The notes under the pieces: model-generated
Databases searched by the model: none
What the model saw: only the letters and a program-made list of their open reading frames with translations
Told to the model about the DNA's origin: nothing
Assembly: GCA_964035575.1 (NCBI GenBank)
Contig: OZ037884.1
Coordinates: 310,001 to 374,000 of the forward strand
DNA: 64,000 nucleotides
Reading direction: 5' to 3'
Source of the DNA: Rhynchopus sp. YZ270_cl-10
Taxonomy: Eukaryota; Euglenozoa; Diplonemea; Diplonemida; Diplonemidae
Made by a program: the position numbers and the translations under genes
Shown here: positions 11,063 through 21,825 of the stretch, one piece after another
How the letters are laid out: the number at the start of each line of letters is the position of its first letter
How positions within the stretch are numbered: position 1 is the stretch's first letter

Positions 11063-12146
11063 TTTTTATTCGTCTTTTTGCGGAGGTCACGTACAATTTC
11101 TACAGGGGGCAGTGAAATAAGAATGGCATTATTCAACTCACGTGAAATAAAGTTTTGGTCGTAAAATAGCCGTAGCGTGAAAATAAGATGCCTTTATTCG
11201 TTTTTTATTTTCACTCGAGCCTTATTTCACGCAGAGAAATACGTTGGAGTAGCCGCGAAAACGCACTTTATTCACAGTAATATAAAGCTTTTTTTTGCGT
11301 GAATATAAAGTGAAATAAAATCCTTTTATTTTCACGCACTGTTTCCGCTCAGAATACACCACTATTTCAGGCCATTTTTGGCTTAAAAAAGTCCAAAAAT
11401 GAATTATTTTGTGTCAATACAGTGAATACAGCACGTCTGTGACACACAACGCGGATAAGTCGACCTGTGTGGGCACATGTGCGACCGGATTCACTGGCGC
11501 AAGCTGTGGCGAGTGTGCTGCGGGCTACATCGGTTACCACAGACGACGTGCACTGCAGCTCGCACAGCAGTGCTGTGACACACAACGTGAACAAGACGGA
11601 GTGCTCGTGCACGTGCAACGCTCGCTTTGCTGGTGCGACGTGCGACGAGTGTGCTGCTGGGTTTGCGGGGTACCCGAATTGCACGGAGTGCACTGTGATT
11701 GATCACTGCAACGGACACACGGGGGCGTGACTGTGTCGGCATACAAGGCAACATGTGTCTGCGACACACTACCACCAGTGGAGTGGGATTGGGTCACTTG
11801 CGCTCAGAAATGCATATTTTTGACCGGAATGATTTGTGAGTGTATTGATGTGTTTGTTCACAGGTGCCAGCCAGTTTTAAAACAGGGTCGTGAGTGCACG
11901 CTACAGCGTGCCGCGAACTGCGTGTGTGAGTGAAGCTGCCTAGCACGCACACTCCATTTGTCACCAAAAAAAGTGAGATACTATGTGCATAAAAACCACG
12001 ATTCTGCCTCAGGACTTTTCCAACTTGCTTTTTGGGCCGTCACAAACACCACCGTAGACAAAACACGTATATTTTTTCATAACACCTACCCTATTTGACT
12101 GCCCCCCTGTAGAAATTGTACTTTGACCTCCGCAAACGCTGAATAA
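11063..12146. mobile_element. Inverted-repeat unit enclosing an EGF-like gene fragment
   Basis: The left arm (about 11063-11120) and right arm (about 12088-12146) are imperfect inverted copies of about 55 bases sharing GCGGAGGTCA, GTACAATTTCTACAGGGGG and CAGT. Between them lie TTATTTCACG-rich hairpin sequence (11113-11342) and a broken EGF-like coding piece (11436-11936). The arrangement resembles transposons that capture host gene pieces. The exact outer ends and the target duplication could not be set by eye. Confidence 0.55.
11436..11936 (+). pseudogene. Broken EGF/laminin-EGF-like cysteine-rich gene fragment
   Basis: Three adjacent frames together read like a cysteine-rich repeat protein. 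The first gives CVGTCATGFTGASCGECAAG. The second gives CSCTCNARFAGATCDECAAG and then YPNCTEC, an obvious homologous repeat with EGF-like spacing (CxxGFxGxxCxxC). The third gives CVCDTLPPVEWDWVTC. Frame changes occur near 11535-11545 and near 11720, with a stop at 11728-11730, so no single protein can be made. The coding-like, higher-GC composition contrasts with the flanks. It probably derives from an extracellular adhesion protein elsewhere in the genome. Confidence 0.65.
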
Positions 12147-12156
12147 AATATTGTAT

Positions 12157-12299
12157 TCATGTGAAATAAGATTCATATTTCACGCTCCCTGGCCTGGAGA
12201 CACGCGTTTCATAATTTTCACTCGCTACGCTCGTGAAAATTAACCCACTTGTGACTCCAGTCCGGGAGCGTGAAATAAAGGGAATCTTATTTCACGTGA
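12157..12299. mobile_element. MITE-like hairpin with TTATTTCACG ends
   Basis: The left half begins TCATGTGAAATAAGATTC and the right half ends AATCTTATTTCACGTGA, its near-complement. The inner arms CTCCCTGGCCTGGAG and CTCCAGTCCGGGAG also pair, and the centre is a palindrome around TTTTCACTCGCTACGCTCG. Total 143 bases. Related words fill 11113-11342, so this is a local family. Confidence 0.7.
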
Positions 12300-12326
12300 A
12301 TAAATAGTTATTTTTGTTTTTTTTTG

Positions 12327-12371
12327 AAAACTGGTATTAGTGTAGACACCCGAGGATGAACTACACTATAG
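12327..12371 (+). repeat. Type-2 stem-loop module, perfect stem
   Basis: TAGTGTAG (12338-12345) pairs perfectly with CTACACTA (12361-12368) around a 15-base loop ACACCCGAGGATGAA. Poly(T) precedes and follows. Related copies at 31141-31191 and 54336-54374 keep the loop core CCCGAGGATGA while their stems differ at one position, with a wobble pair at 31141. Confidence 0.65.
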
Positions 12372-13939
12372 TTTTTTTTTTCTTTTTCTTTTCGCAAGAG
12401 CTAGCCATGAGGAGGAAGAACGCTCGGTGACGCACGAAAAGAGAGGGGGAAAAAAGAGAAGAAGAATGAATTTCATATGCTCTCTATTCAAAGAAGAGAA
12501 AGCACGAAGAAGGGGGGAAAAAAGGTTGACTCGAAATACAAAGCCCTCTCGTGAACAATGTACCGAACGTTTTTCCATGTACCTCAGAAGCCTGGAGCAA
12601 GGGAGGTGGGGGGAGTTATAATGGGGGCATGGGGTTTCAAAGGGGTTCCTGTCAAATTTGGTTCTGCGGTCGGAGGGGGGTAAAGGAGTGCGCAGTGATG
12701 CAGGTTGGGAGATACGTTTTTGTGTAGTGGTCGACAAAAGACAGTTCTTTTTTTTGTCAAGAAAAATAAAATAAGATAGACTGAATGAAGGGGTCTGCTC
12801 AAACGCAGATGCCTCAAAAAGGGAATGCACAAAATGGAAAGAAAAAAAAAAATTGGTTCATATACCAACTATTCTACTGAATAGAAAGGTATAATAGGGT
12901 GCACTAAATGTACCCAAACTTTTAAAATTGTAAAATGAATGTGCCTCTCGTGCACAGTCTTTAATAGGGTCTTTGTAAGACAATACTAAGGCTTACACTG
13001 CTTAGTCATTTTGGTAGAATAATTTTTTGTTTTTTTCGAAATGACACGGTTTACCAAAGAAGAAAAAGAAAGTGAAGTTATTGATGTAGGCACCTCCGAC
13101 TGACCCACTGTACGATGCCAGCCCCGGATGAAAGCAGTACCCTGCGGCCAACAACAGAAGATGCAAAAGGAAACCTAAGTAGACCTACCCGTTACCGTAA
13201 GAGAACCGAGGACGGTGCACAACCGCTCGTCAGCCGGCGGCCCACCTTCCGTTGAAGAGTTGTGAGCTTACAGTACGGTACTGCAGTTCGCTGCACCCAA
13301 CGCTTGACGCACGATAGTCTAAAGAACAGATGAACATGCCTCGCGTACATGCACACCTCAAAAGGTGAAGTTGACCTTTGTGCAAAACCCCTCATCAGAG
13401 GTAGAGATTCACTGAACACCGGACCATCGGACCAACTGAGTTCTTGATTTACTCTCAAATGGTTTGGCTCTCTTTATTTTACCGGGGTTTCTTTTTCGTC
13501 AAAACTTCGTGTAAGGAACAAACAAAAAAAAAACTGGTGGTTCTCTGTTAATTAAAGGTTTTCTGCAGAAAGTGTAGCTTTGCACAGGTGGCAACTACAC
13601 TATTCCAACAATGTATTAAAAAAAAAAAACAAAAAGGTTTTGTGCACTACATCAGCATGGATCCAGTCAAACCCCTCAAGAAAGCCATCAAGAGGTGTGA
13701 CAATAATCCAGAGCCCAGTCTAAAAAAAAAAGCAAACCCACCAGAGAAACGGGGAAGAGGAGGAGGGGGGGTCACTAGCCCTGTATTGAAAATATAATTT
13801 TTTTGGCTGGTGGAAAAGGGGGGGGAGGTGTAATCTGAGACAGATGAGAACAGAACGAAATAATAGGATGAAAGACTCAAGGAAGGAAGGGGGAGGGGGC
13901 AGGTGTGGACTTGGCTGGGGGAGGGGGAGGGTGGGAGGT

Positions 13940-14100
13940 GCACGACGTTGAAGTAAATTACTTTACTTGTGGTTTTACATGTCATTTTTTTTTTTTTACT
14001 TGTGTTTAAGCTGTACGCTTACGTTTTTACGTGTGCCACAAGTAAACTATTTTCACAAGTAAAATTACATGTAAAATCACAAGGAAAGTCAACGTCGTGT
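13940..14100. mobile_element. MITE-like hairpin with CACGACGTTGA ends
   Basis: The end CACGACGTTGAAGTAAA is matched by an inverted CAACGTCGTG end, and internal CTTGTGGTTTTACATGT pairs with ACATGTAAAATCACAAG. The element at 51281-51495 has similar ends (CACGACAGTGAAG) and interior CACAAGT words, so the two belong to one family. Confidence 0.65.
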
Positions 14101-14747
14101 GGGTGTGAGTCCCCCGGTACTTCTTGCTTATTAGAAACAAAGGACAAACAAAAAAAAACCCTCTCGAAATAACTGACGGTGTTCCCTTCTTGAAAAGGCT
14201 GATTTTCTCTAGTTCATATGTGGTCTGATTTCTGCACGACAAAAAGGAAATATGTTGTACTAATGTGCAAAACAAACGGCGAAAAAAATAGGGGGAATTT
14301 GAAAATAGGGGGAAGAAAGTCTTAATTTTTGTGGGGGTAAAAAAAGTCGTCGGCACTCAAGCGACCTTGGGGGAATAAAATTTGGGAGGGGGGTGGGTTT
14401 TCTTTACCACACCCTGTTTTGTTTTCGTTCTTCTTTCTTACAGATTTCCTATACTGTTCATTCATGATACGCCAAATACTGCGAAAACGACCAAAAAAAA
14501 TAAACCGGGCTTGTATTCAGCATATGGCTTGTAATGCAACCCCCCAGGAAGGAGGGAAGAAGGATAAAATAAGAATAAAACGAATCTAAAGGGGAAAGTG
14601 TAGCTGTGGCGCAAAGCGGCGATATTTCTTCTTCTTTTTTTGATAAATTAACGTGTAGTCACCTTGCTTTTTTTTTCGTGTGATCTCCACGCAGCCGTCA
14701 TCTTCCTATTTCGCGTTTCGTGGATACCGCTTTTTTCCCCTTTTTTT

Positions 14748-14815
14748 GATAAATTGTTGGAATAGTGTAGTTGCCTCGGGTTGTGTTTCCACAGTTTGTG
14801 CAATCCCCACTGTCC
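14748..14815 (+). repeat. Type-2 module
   Basis: GATAAATTGTTGGAATAGTG, then GTTGCCTCGGGTTGTG and GCAATCCCCACTGTCC, preceded by poly(T). Confidence 0.65.
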
Positions 14816-14964
14816 AAAAAAATTTTGTTGAAAGAAGGATAGAGTTTGTTTATTTGGTATTCTCTACCTTTTGTTTCACAAAAAAAGGGGGCCTTTTTTT
14901 GAAAGATGACTGTGTCTCTCGTGCACAATCTTTAAGTAACGTTTTTTACCACAAAACGCTACGT

Positions 14965-15160
14965 TTTCGGTCACCACCTGATCTTGATATCTCCACTAGG
15001 AAAGGGAAAAATTTATTTTCGTTGAACGCAGCCAAAACAGTGGTCTGAGATCTGAATTGGCGCAATGATTTAAAGGGAGCGGGGGGGAGCGAAAAATGGT
15101 TGGTATCAGGCGATAAAACAATAGCTATATTATTCGTGTTTCTAATAACACTACACAGGA
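14965..15160 (+). repeat. Dispersed repeat, copy 1 of 2
   Basis: The words CACCTGATCTTGATA, ACTAGGAAAGGG, TTTTCGTTGAACGCAGCC and TATCAGGCGAT occur in the same order and orientation at 61550-61770. The spacing between the two halves differs because an A/T-rich segment is inserted in the second copy. Its class is unknown. Confidence 0.65.
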
Positions 15161-15773
15161 AAAGGTATTTCAACAATATGCAATCAATAAATTGATAGCA
15201 TAGGAGGGATCAAAAAATGGTCCCATCTTTCTGGAGAAAAAAAAATAAATTAGAAACGCAGTTATCCACAAAAATTGGATCCTTCACGAAGCCTTTCTGT
15301 GCTTAGTCACCTGGAGTCACAATCGGTATCGCTCAGATCATTGAGATGGATGGCTTTGCACAACGGGTTTTTTTGGGGGAAAAAAGAGGGTGATTCTGGG
15401 CAGTGAAGACTGCTTGCGTGGGCAAGCTACACTAACCCCTACAAGTAGAACATAAATAGAACATAGAAATGGAAGCTGGACAAGAACGAATGAGAAGTTG
15501 AAAGTGCAAAAGGAAAATAAAATAAAAATCGCTCTCACCGTTACATCGGCGATAACGCGAGGGGGCACTGTCAGGAAAGAAAGGTGTATGAGATGAACCG
15601 AAGCCACTCTCTTTGCTTGGTCACCTATAAAAAAAAATCAAGAAAGAACAGGGCTCATGTACCAAGATGAATTGAATGAGCATCACAGGCTCGCACATCT
15701 TTTACAAAGAAGTTAAGGGGGAAAAGAGGGGGATATTTTTGAGTAATAACTAGTGTGCGAAGCACTAAAAGAA

Positions 15774-15884
15774 TACCGTATTCGTACAAATTATCGAGAG
15801 AAAAAAAGGGTCGAACTTCCAGAAAAATCCTGAAAAGGCCGAACATTATTACGATAATTTTGTACGAATACGGCAAGAAGAAGA
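15774..15884. mobile_element. MITE-like hairpin, TACCGTATTCGTAC family
   Basis: TACCGTATTCGTACAAATTA on the left is complementary to the right end TAATTTTGTACGAATACGG, and inner GTTCGACC-like words also pair. The same ends occur at 57728-57808 (upstream of aceE) and, degraded, at 35880-35993. Confidence 0.75.
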
Positions 15885-16259
15885 AGGGAATGAGGTATTG
15901 TGAGAGTCCGAACAAGGTGGGCAGGGAGGGGAGACACAGTCAGGAGAATCTGTATCATATTTTTTTTTCTTCGTTTGTGAAGAAAAAAAAGGGGTGTTTG
16001 ACTTGAAATGCAAAAACCCTCTCGTGAACAGTGTACCTTTGACCATAACCGGTGCACCGTGGACCCCCCCCAACTACATTGGTTTCGTGGTTTCCATCTG
16101 ATATGCCCTACTCCCGCTTCCACTCATCGGTCTGTTTCGCCCTATGCAATATGCAATATTATTTTTCACGACATGTCTTTTTCACGTATAGGGCGAAATC
16201 CGGCGAAATCCAGCGACAATAGGGCGGTGGTGAGGTACCTCCACAATCAGTGTATTGAA

Positions 16260-16860
16260 CATGGTATACATAAGATCTTAAAAAGATATGGGGATTTTCC
16301 CAAAAACCCCAGCGTCTTATCTTAGGGGTTTTTTTTCCTAAGATCTTAGTGAAAAAAACCCCAAAAAATTAAGATCTTAGTGAAAAAGACCCCCTAAAAA
16401 CCTAAGATCTTAACTAAGATCTTAGTAAAAACTTAAGATCTTAGTAAAAATCTCCCTAAAAATTACGATCTTAGTGAAAAAACACCCCAAAAATTAAGAT
16501 CTTAGTAAAAAACACCATAAAAACTAAGATCTTACCCAAGATTTGGTGAAAACCCACTCCTAAAATATTTTTTCGTGTAAAAAACTCGAAAACACCCACT
16601 CGCCCCTTGGTGTAATTTTTTTCAACTCGAAACCGGCTTTATTTGAAAGATCGGGACGATCTGAGCCAGAAAATATATTTTGGCCCCGGACTTGGTAACA
16701 GACTTTGGCTTGCGAACCTTGGCTCGCAAAAAACCCACCCAAACACTAAGATCTTAATTAAGATCTTACCTAAGATCTTAATTTTTGGGGAAAAAACCTA
16801 AGATCTTAAAAAACAGGGGTTTTTTCCGCATATCTTAGTTAAGATCTTATGTATACCATG
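16260..16860. mobile_element. Inverted-repeat element rich in TAAGATCTTA
   Basis: The ends CATGGTATACATAAGATCTT and AAGATCTTATGTATACCATG are perfect inverted repeats, flanked by a 6-bp direct repeat ATTGAA (16254-16259 and 16861-16866). About 20 copies of AAGATCTTA or its close variants fill the interior, all self-complementary. The middle (about 16573-16700) matches 9964-10080 of the hAT-like element. There is no coding capacity. Confidence 0.8.
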
Positions 16861-17406
16861 ATTGAAGGGGGAAAAAAAAATACACAACTTTGTTTTTCGT
16901 TTACATCCAAGGAGAGAACACTGAATGTGTTGACAGAACCCTTGGGAAATGATTGCTTAAAACAATCATCTCAATGATGCTAACCAGAACAAACCACAGG
17001 GAAGATATAAACATACACCTGACGATGGGAAAGGTGTATGAAATAAAGTCGAAAGACGAATATGCCCTCACTGTGCATACCGCATCAAACAAAAGGGCAA
17101 GTGGGGGGGGAGGGTTTGTATTTCATATGTTTTCAAAGTCAAGAAAAACAAATCAGCATTTTAAAAAAAAAACCAAAATTTCGAAAAAAAAAAGAATCGT
17201 GAGTCAGGGTTGGTTACCAAAACCTTTTGAATATGCCTTCTTGGGGAAAAAAACCATCTAAAGAAAAAATATAAATAAACCGAATACGAAGAAACGTTGG
17301 AAAGGCTTAAAAAAAGGAGGTGTACTTGGAGCAGTTCCTTACAGCTTGTGGGGCAGCAAAGGATACTAGAGGAGGGAACATTCCATCGGGACAAAGGGGG
17401 GAGTGG

Positions 17407-17524
17407 ATAGTGGTGGCTGCATTGTGATATTTGCCTATCATAATACATAATACACAATACAGCTGTGTTGTGAATGTGTATTATGTATTATGATGGGAAT
17501 TTATCACAACACAGCCACCACTAT
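17407..17524. mobile_element. Palindromic hairpin element, GTGGCTGTATTGTG family
   Basis: The arm ATAGTGGTGGCTGCATTGTG pairs with the right end CACAACACAGCCACCACTAT, and the centre AATACAGCTGTGTTGTG continues the pairing to a short loop. A second copy at about 59931-60130 is split by another element, and a degraded half lies near 35846-35885. Confidence 0.75.
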
Positions 17525-17875
17525 GGGTGGTGCACATAAATGAAGTATACGTATTACGAGAACATACAGCTTTAGCGGCACAAAGAAAATAAAAAAGGGA
17601 GAAGAGGAAAGTATGGTAGGACAATCCGAAGCCTCGGCTTGGTCATCAAAGGGGAGAACGATATCGGGAGGGGGGGGAACGCAAAGACCTGAACAGATTA
17701 ACGGAATACGCATCATCTTTCAAAAAAAAGAGGAGAACAAGGTTGAAAGAGCGAACACCTCACCATTCATCGGCAGATGTAGGGCACCGAGATAAATAAA
17801 GTGAAGGTATCTAATGCAGGCACACCGACTGACCCACGTACGATGCCAGTGGATGAAATCATAAAGGAAAAAAAA

Positions 17876-17919
17876 GGTTTTATAAGATGAACCCAAGTCT
17901 CACACGGTGCTTGGTCACC
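17876..17919 (+). repeat. Type-1 module with a compensatory stem change
   Basis: The stem is CCAAG with CTTGG where most copies have CTAAG with CTTAG. Both sides of one pair changed together (T-A to C-G), evidence that the hairpin has been maintained. Confidence 0.7.
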
Positions 17920-17981
17920 CCCTTGAAAACCAAATAACTCGTGTATTGCATAAGGGATTGTGGTAGGGGGGGGGGGGGGGG

Positions 17982-19183
17982 TAGGGGATACGACTCCAGC
18001 CATTTTGGCTGGGACCAAACGCACGGAAAATTCATTTGGCATTATCTGGCCATCTCCAAGGCAACTGCGGGTGAAAAACACCCTCAGAGTGGGTCACAGG
18101 GGGCCTGTGGGTCGAAAAACGACCCAGAAGCCACCCCAGAATACAAAAAAATGGAAAAAAATAGTGAAAAAACGGCTTTTTTCACGTTTTGGCCACTTTG
18201 GGCAAAATAGCGATTTTTCGAGAAAAAAATCAAAAACCGGGATATTTTTTGACATCACAAAGCCTCCTTTGGCACAAATATACCCCAAAAGTGGCCTGTG
18301 AGTCCATTCCAACCTGTTTTGGACATATTTGACACTTTTGGAAGTGTTTTTTTGGTGTTTTTAGGTCAAAAAAATGCCCAAGACGTCCCCAAGACATCCC
18401 CAAGACACTTTGCACACCCCCTGTTACGGTCATATTTTTTTCGTTTTTTTGCCTGAAACCCCCAAAATACCCCTCCCGGACCCCACATAGTCCCGAATAT
18501 CCATCACACACCCACTCAGAGTGAGTAGAAGCACCCCAAAAAAAATATTTTTTAAAGCCCTAAAATTGTGCTTCAGTTTCGGCAGCATCCATGTTGAAGT
18601 TGAAGGGCTTTAAAAAATATTTTTTTTGGGGTGCTTCTACTCACTCTGAGTGGGTGTGTGATGGATATTCGGGACTATGTGGGGTCCGGGAGGGGTATTT
18701 TGGGGGTTTCAGGCAAAAAAACGAAAAAAATATGACCGTAACAGGGGGTGTGCAAAGTGTCTTGGGGATGTCTTGGGGACGTCTTGGGCATTTTTTTGAC
18801 CTAAAAACACCAAAAAAACACTTCCAAAAGTGTCAAATATGTCCAAAACAGGTTGGAATGGACTCACAGGCCACTTTTGGGGTATATTTGTGCCAAAGGA
18901 GGCTTTGTGATGTCAAAAAATATCCCGGTTTTTGATTTTTTTCTCGAAAAATCGCTATTTTGCCCAAAGTGGCCAAAACGTGAAAAAAGCCGTTTTTTCA
19001 CTATTTTTTTCCATTTTTTTGTATTCTGGGGTGGCTTCTGGGTCGTTTTTCGACCCACAGGCCCCCTGTGACCCACTCTGAGGGTGTTTTTCACCCGCAG
19101 TTGCCTTGGAGATGGCCAGATAATGCCAAATGAATTTTCCGTGCGTTTGGTCCCAGCCAAAATGGCTGGAGTCGTATCCCCTA
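17982..19183. repeat. Perfect 579-bp-arm palindrome
   Basis: 17982-18560 and 18605-19183 are reverse complements of exactly equal length, with a 44-base spacer (18561-18604). I found no mismatch, and the translated frames of both arms are identical. The outer border is TAGGGGATACGACTCCAG and lies against long G runs on both sides. No domain is recognisable in the open frames. It could be a foldback element, a recent inverted duplication, or an assembly or sequencing foldback artefact; the unique spacer argues against the simplest artefact. Confidence 0.9.
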
Positions 19184-19205
19184 GGGGGGGGGGGGGGGGG
19201 GGGGG

Positions 19206-20005
19206 TAGGGGAGGGTCACTGCACGTTAAATCTCTCGATAAATGCGATTTTTCCGATTTTGATCCTCAGAACCGCAGAAGTCCCCGAAAACTATACCAAA
19301 CCACCTAGGGGACCCAAAAAACGCACCAGCGCCCCAGTTTTGACACAGAAACACTCAGATAATGCCTGAAATGCAATTTTAAAAGAGTGCCTACAGAACT
19401 TGTACCTGCCCACCCCTGTAGATAGAGCAACTCACACATCCATCACGCCTCAGTGTGAGCCAGGGGCCACAAAAGCCCCCAAAGCCACATATTTTCACCC
19501 CAGAACCTATCCCGAGGGGTACCCAGCCTGTTTCGGGGTGTTTAGAGGGACTTGGTGGAACTTAGAACCATGTTTCAAAAAGGGTACAAGTACTTGGTCC
19601 CTTGAGAGGGCAAACCCTTGGCACAGTACTTGTACCCTTTTTGAAACATGGTTCTAAGTTCCACCAAGTCCCTCTAAACACCCCGAAACAGCCTGGGTAC
19701 CCCTCGGGATAGGTTCTGGGGTGAAAATATGTGGCTTTGGGGGCTTTTCTGGCCCCTGGCTCACACTGAGGCGTGATGGATGTGTGAGTTGCTCTATCTA
19801 CAGGGGGGGTGGGCAGGTACAAGTTGGTGGTCACTTTTAAAAAACGCAAAAAAGTCGCTCAGAAGTGGTCAAAAGTGCCCAAAACCGGGCGGAATTCGAT
19901 TTTTGGGGTCCCCTAGGTGGTTTGGTATAGTTTTCGGGGACTTCTGCGGTTCTGAGGATCAAAATCGGAAAAATCGCATTTATCGAGTACAGTGACCCTC
20001 CCCTA
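19206..20005. repeat. Second, diverged palindrome with the same TAGGGG border
   Basis: The arms are about 19206-19594 and 19625-20005, with a 30-base spacer. They match over long blocks (TAGGGGAGGGTCACTG border, CGATAAATGCGATTTTTCC, the stretch around GGTACCCCTCGGGATAGG in inverse) but differ by insertions near 19225 and by replacement of 50-90 bases near 19330-19400. Like the perfect palindrome next to it, it is bounded by TAGGGG and G runs. Confidence 0.85.
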
Positions 20006-20076
20006 GGGGGGGGGGGGGGGGTAAGATATCCTTCTCGCAAAGAATGATTGGGGAGAAGTGCGTGAGAATAAAAATT

Positions 20077-20114
<38 letters not shown>

Positions 20115-20119
<5 letters not shown>

Positions 20120-20165
20120 GCTGAAAAGTGCAAACGCCTCACCGTTCATCGGCGGACGCAGGCAT
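20115..20165 (+). repeat. Type-3 module
   Basis: GAGAAGCTGAAAAGTGCAAA, then CGCCTCACCGTTCATCGGCG and GACGCAGGC. It follows a run of about 38 A. Other copies are at 21004-21052, 33167-33217, 38581-38627 and 61151-61203, all plus strand. Confidence 0.65.
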
Positions 20166-20239
20166 TGAAAAAAAAAGGGGGGGGAAGAGGGGGGAAGAGG
20201 GGGGAAGGGAAATCGGGAGATATAAATACTGCACAGTAC

Positions 20240-20322
20240 ACCTGATTTTTTTTGGCCCGGTAGCAACTTCCTCCAAATAAACTCCCAACACCGCCAAAAC
20301 TCGGGTCAAAAAAAAATCAGGT
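20240..20322. mobile_element. Hairpin with CACCTGATTTTTT ends
   Basis: CACCTGATTTTTTTTGGCCCG is inverted with small differences at the right (CGGGTCAAAAAAAAATCAGGTG). It shares the CACCTGATTTTT end with the 108-base MITE near 60 kb, but the interior is unrelated. Confidence 0.6.
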
Positions 20323-20734
20323 GGATGGTGCAGAATAGAAGGTAGAAACTAATCGTCAAGAAAAGGAAGAATCTTTGGTTTGCTTTTTTTTTGGTTAGGG
20401 ACAGGACAATGCGTTATGTCAACGCAATATCGCGATAATCCCTGATACTTTGTTTTAGACACCCGGTAGCATGCACGCTGGGGGAGAGGGGTTGGGATCG
20501 GCACACCGCGGGAGACATTTTCCTATCGTTCCAAAGGAAAACCCCGAGGGTGTTGGTAATAAAAAAATTGTGTGGTTGAAGGGGGTGCAAAAAAAGTGTG
20601 ATAAATTGTGATAAAGTGCTATTTTGGGGTCGTCAGCGGTGGACACCAAAAAAGATTTTCTTAATGGTTGAGTTATAGACAGAGCGGTCCTGCCACTGCT
20701 GCCAGGTGGTGGAAAAAAAAATTGTGGTTATTAA

Positions 20735-20885
20735 TGCACCTCCGACTGACCTCCATACGATGCCAGCCCCAAGCACAAAGTACCCTGCAGCCAACAACAG
20801 AAGCTGTATAAAAAAAAAACCCCCCGTAGCGACTTGCCCGTACCGTAAGTGAACGAGGGCGGTACACAACCAAAAACAAAGGTAA
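20735..20885 (+). repeat. Type-8 repeat
   Basis: CACCTCCGACTGACC, TACGATGCCAGCCCC, CCAACAACAGAAG, CCCGTACCGTAAG and GGNGGTACACAACC-like words in the same order as at about 13080-13220; a partial copy is at 17805-17850. Confidence 0.65.
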
Positions 20886-21782
20886 AAAACCAAAAAAAAA
20901 TCCTAGTGTGTCTGGCACTACAACGTGACGATGTTATTTTGTTTTCTTTTCAAGGTAAAGTTGACTTGAAAATACGAAAGCCTTCTTGTGACAGTGTACC
21001 TTGAAAAGAGAAGTTAAAACCCTCACCGTTCATTGGCGGACGCAGGGCACTGGAATAGAAATTTAACACTCACCACACGACAAACCCCGTGGGAGAGGTT
21101 GTGGTGAAACGTACACACACAGGGGGGGGAAATTTTTCAAAAAGATGACCTGCTTGTGATCACCTTTGGGGAAGAAAGAATGGAAAAACAACGGTACCAA
21201 CCTCTCATCATTTATTAAACAAAGATGCTGGGCCGTGATGAGAAATCGGGGCTGAAAGAGTGTGATTTTTTTTTTTAAAGGTTGGTTGCAGTTGCTTTTT
21301 TCTAAAACGTGAGGCTGTACTCCACAATGGTTCCTCCCTTTGTTTTGAAGGAATTGGTACGCGCACATAGAGGTGTTCCCACCTGATCCTGTTTTTTTTT
21401 CTTTCTTGATAAGTTCTCCAAAGGGGTTAGCCGGATGGGTCAGTGCATCCAGAAACACCGGTTTTCAAAACAAATACACTTCACAGAATAAAAGAAATAA
21501 AAGAAATAAAGAAAAGTTTATAAGATGATCCTACGCCTCTCTTGGTCGTTGGAGGAAATAACATAAACTTTGTAAGTGTCGCACATGCACAAAATAGAAA
21601 CTTAACACTCATCGCACGATAAAACCCATGGGAGAGGTTGTGGTGAAACGCACACACCTCGACCTGTTTGGTGAGGAGTGGCTCGGCATCGCGGTTCGTC
21701 CCTAGAACCGCAAAGTGTGTTCAAAGTGCGTTGTTTCTATTTCCTCCTTCATTTCATGAGGTGACACAACAAAAGAAAGAAA

Positions 21783-21825
21783 AGGTTTTTTGATGATCCT
21801 AAGCCTCTCTGTGCTTAGCCATCAA
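21783..21825 (+). repeat. Type-1 stem-loop module
   Basis: CTAAGC and GCTTAG pair perfectly around CTCTCTGT, then CCATCAAAA. Confidence 0.65.

Larger units (their letters stand above)
12300..16259. other. Module-rich noncoding region
   Basis: No gene is supported. Modules: type 2 at 12327-12371 (perfect 8-bp stem), 13588-13620 (inverted orientation) and 14748-14815; type 1 at 12971-13013, about 15270-15312 and 15582-15626; type 4 near 12528-12570 and 16001-16103; type 5 near 12933-12965 and 14905-14937; type 6 near 12855-12920; type 8 at about 13080-13220. A hairpin element at 13940-14100 and another at 15774-15884 are listed separately. A block at about 14965-15160 recurs at 61550-61770. 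Confidence 0.6.
16861..17981. other. Noncoding spacer with modules
   Basis: Holds one palindromic element (17407-17524), type-1 modules near 17607-17650 and at 17876-17919, a type-3 module near 17745-17785 and a partial type-8 module near 17805-17850. A G-run starts near 17965 and leads into the large palindrome. Confidence 0.55.

Noticed and set aside
11409-11933. Intact EGF-like gene
   Set aside because: The Cys-rich segments lie in three different frames with a stop between the second and third, so only a broken fragment can be called.
13192-13458. Minus-strand frame of 88 codons
   Set aside because: It overlaps a type-8 repeat and has no support beyond length.
18094-19071. Identical 70-110 codon open frames in both arms of the perfect palindrome
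   Set aside because: No domain, low-complexity F/K-rich composition, and the duplication is explained by the palindrome itself.
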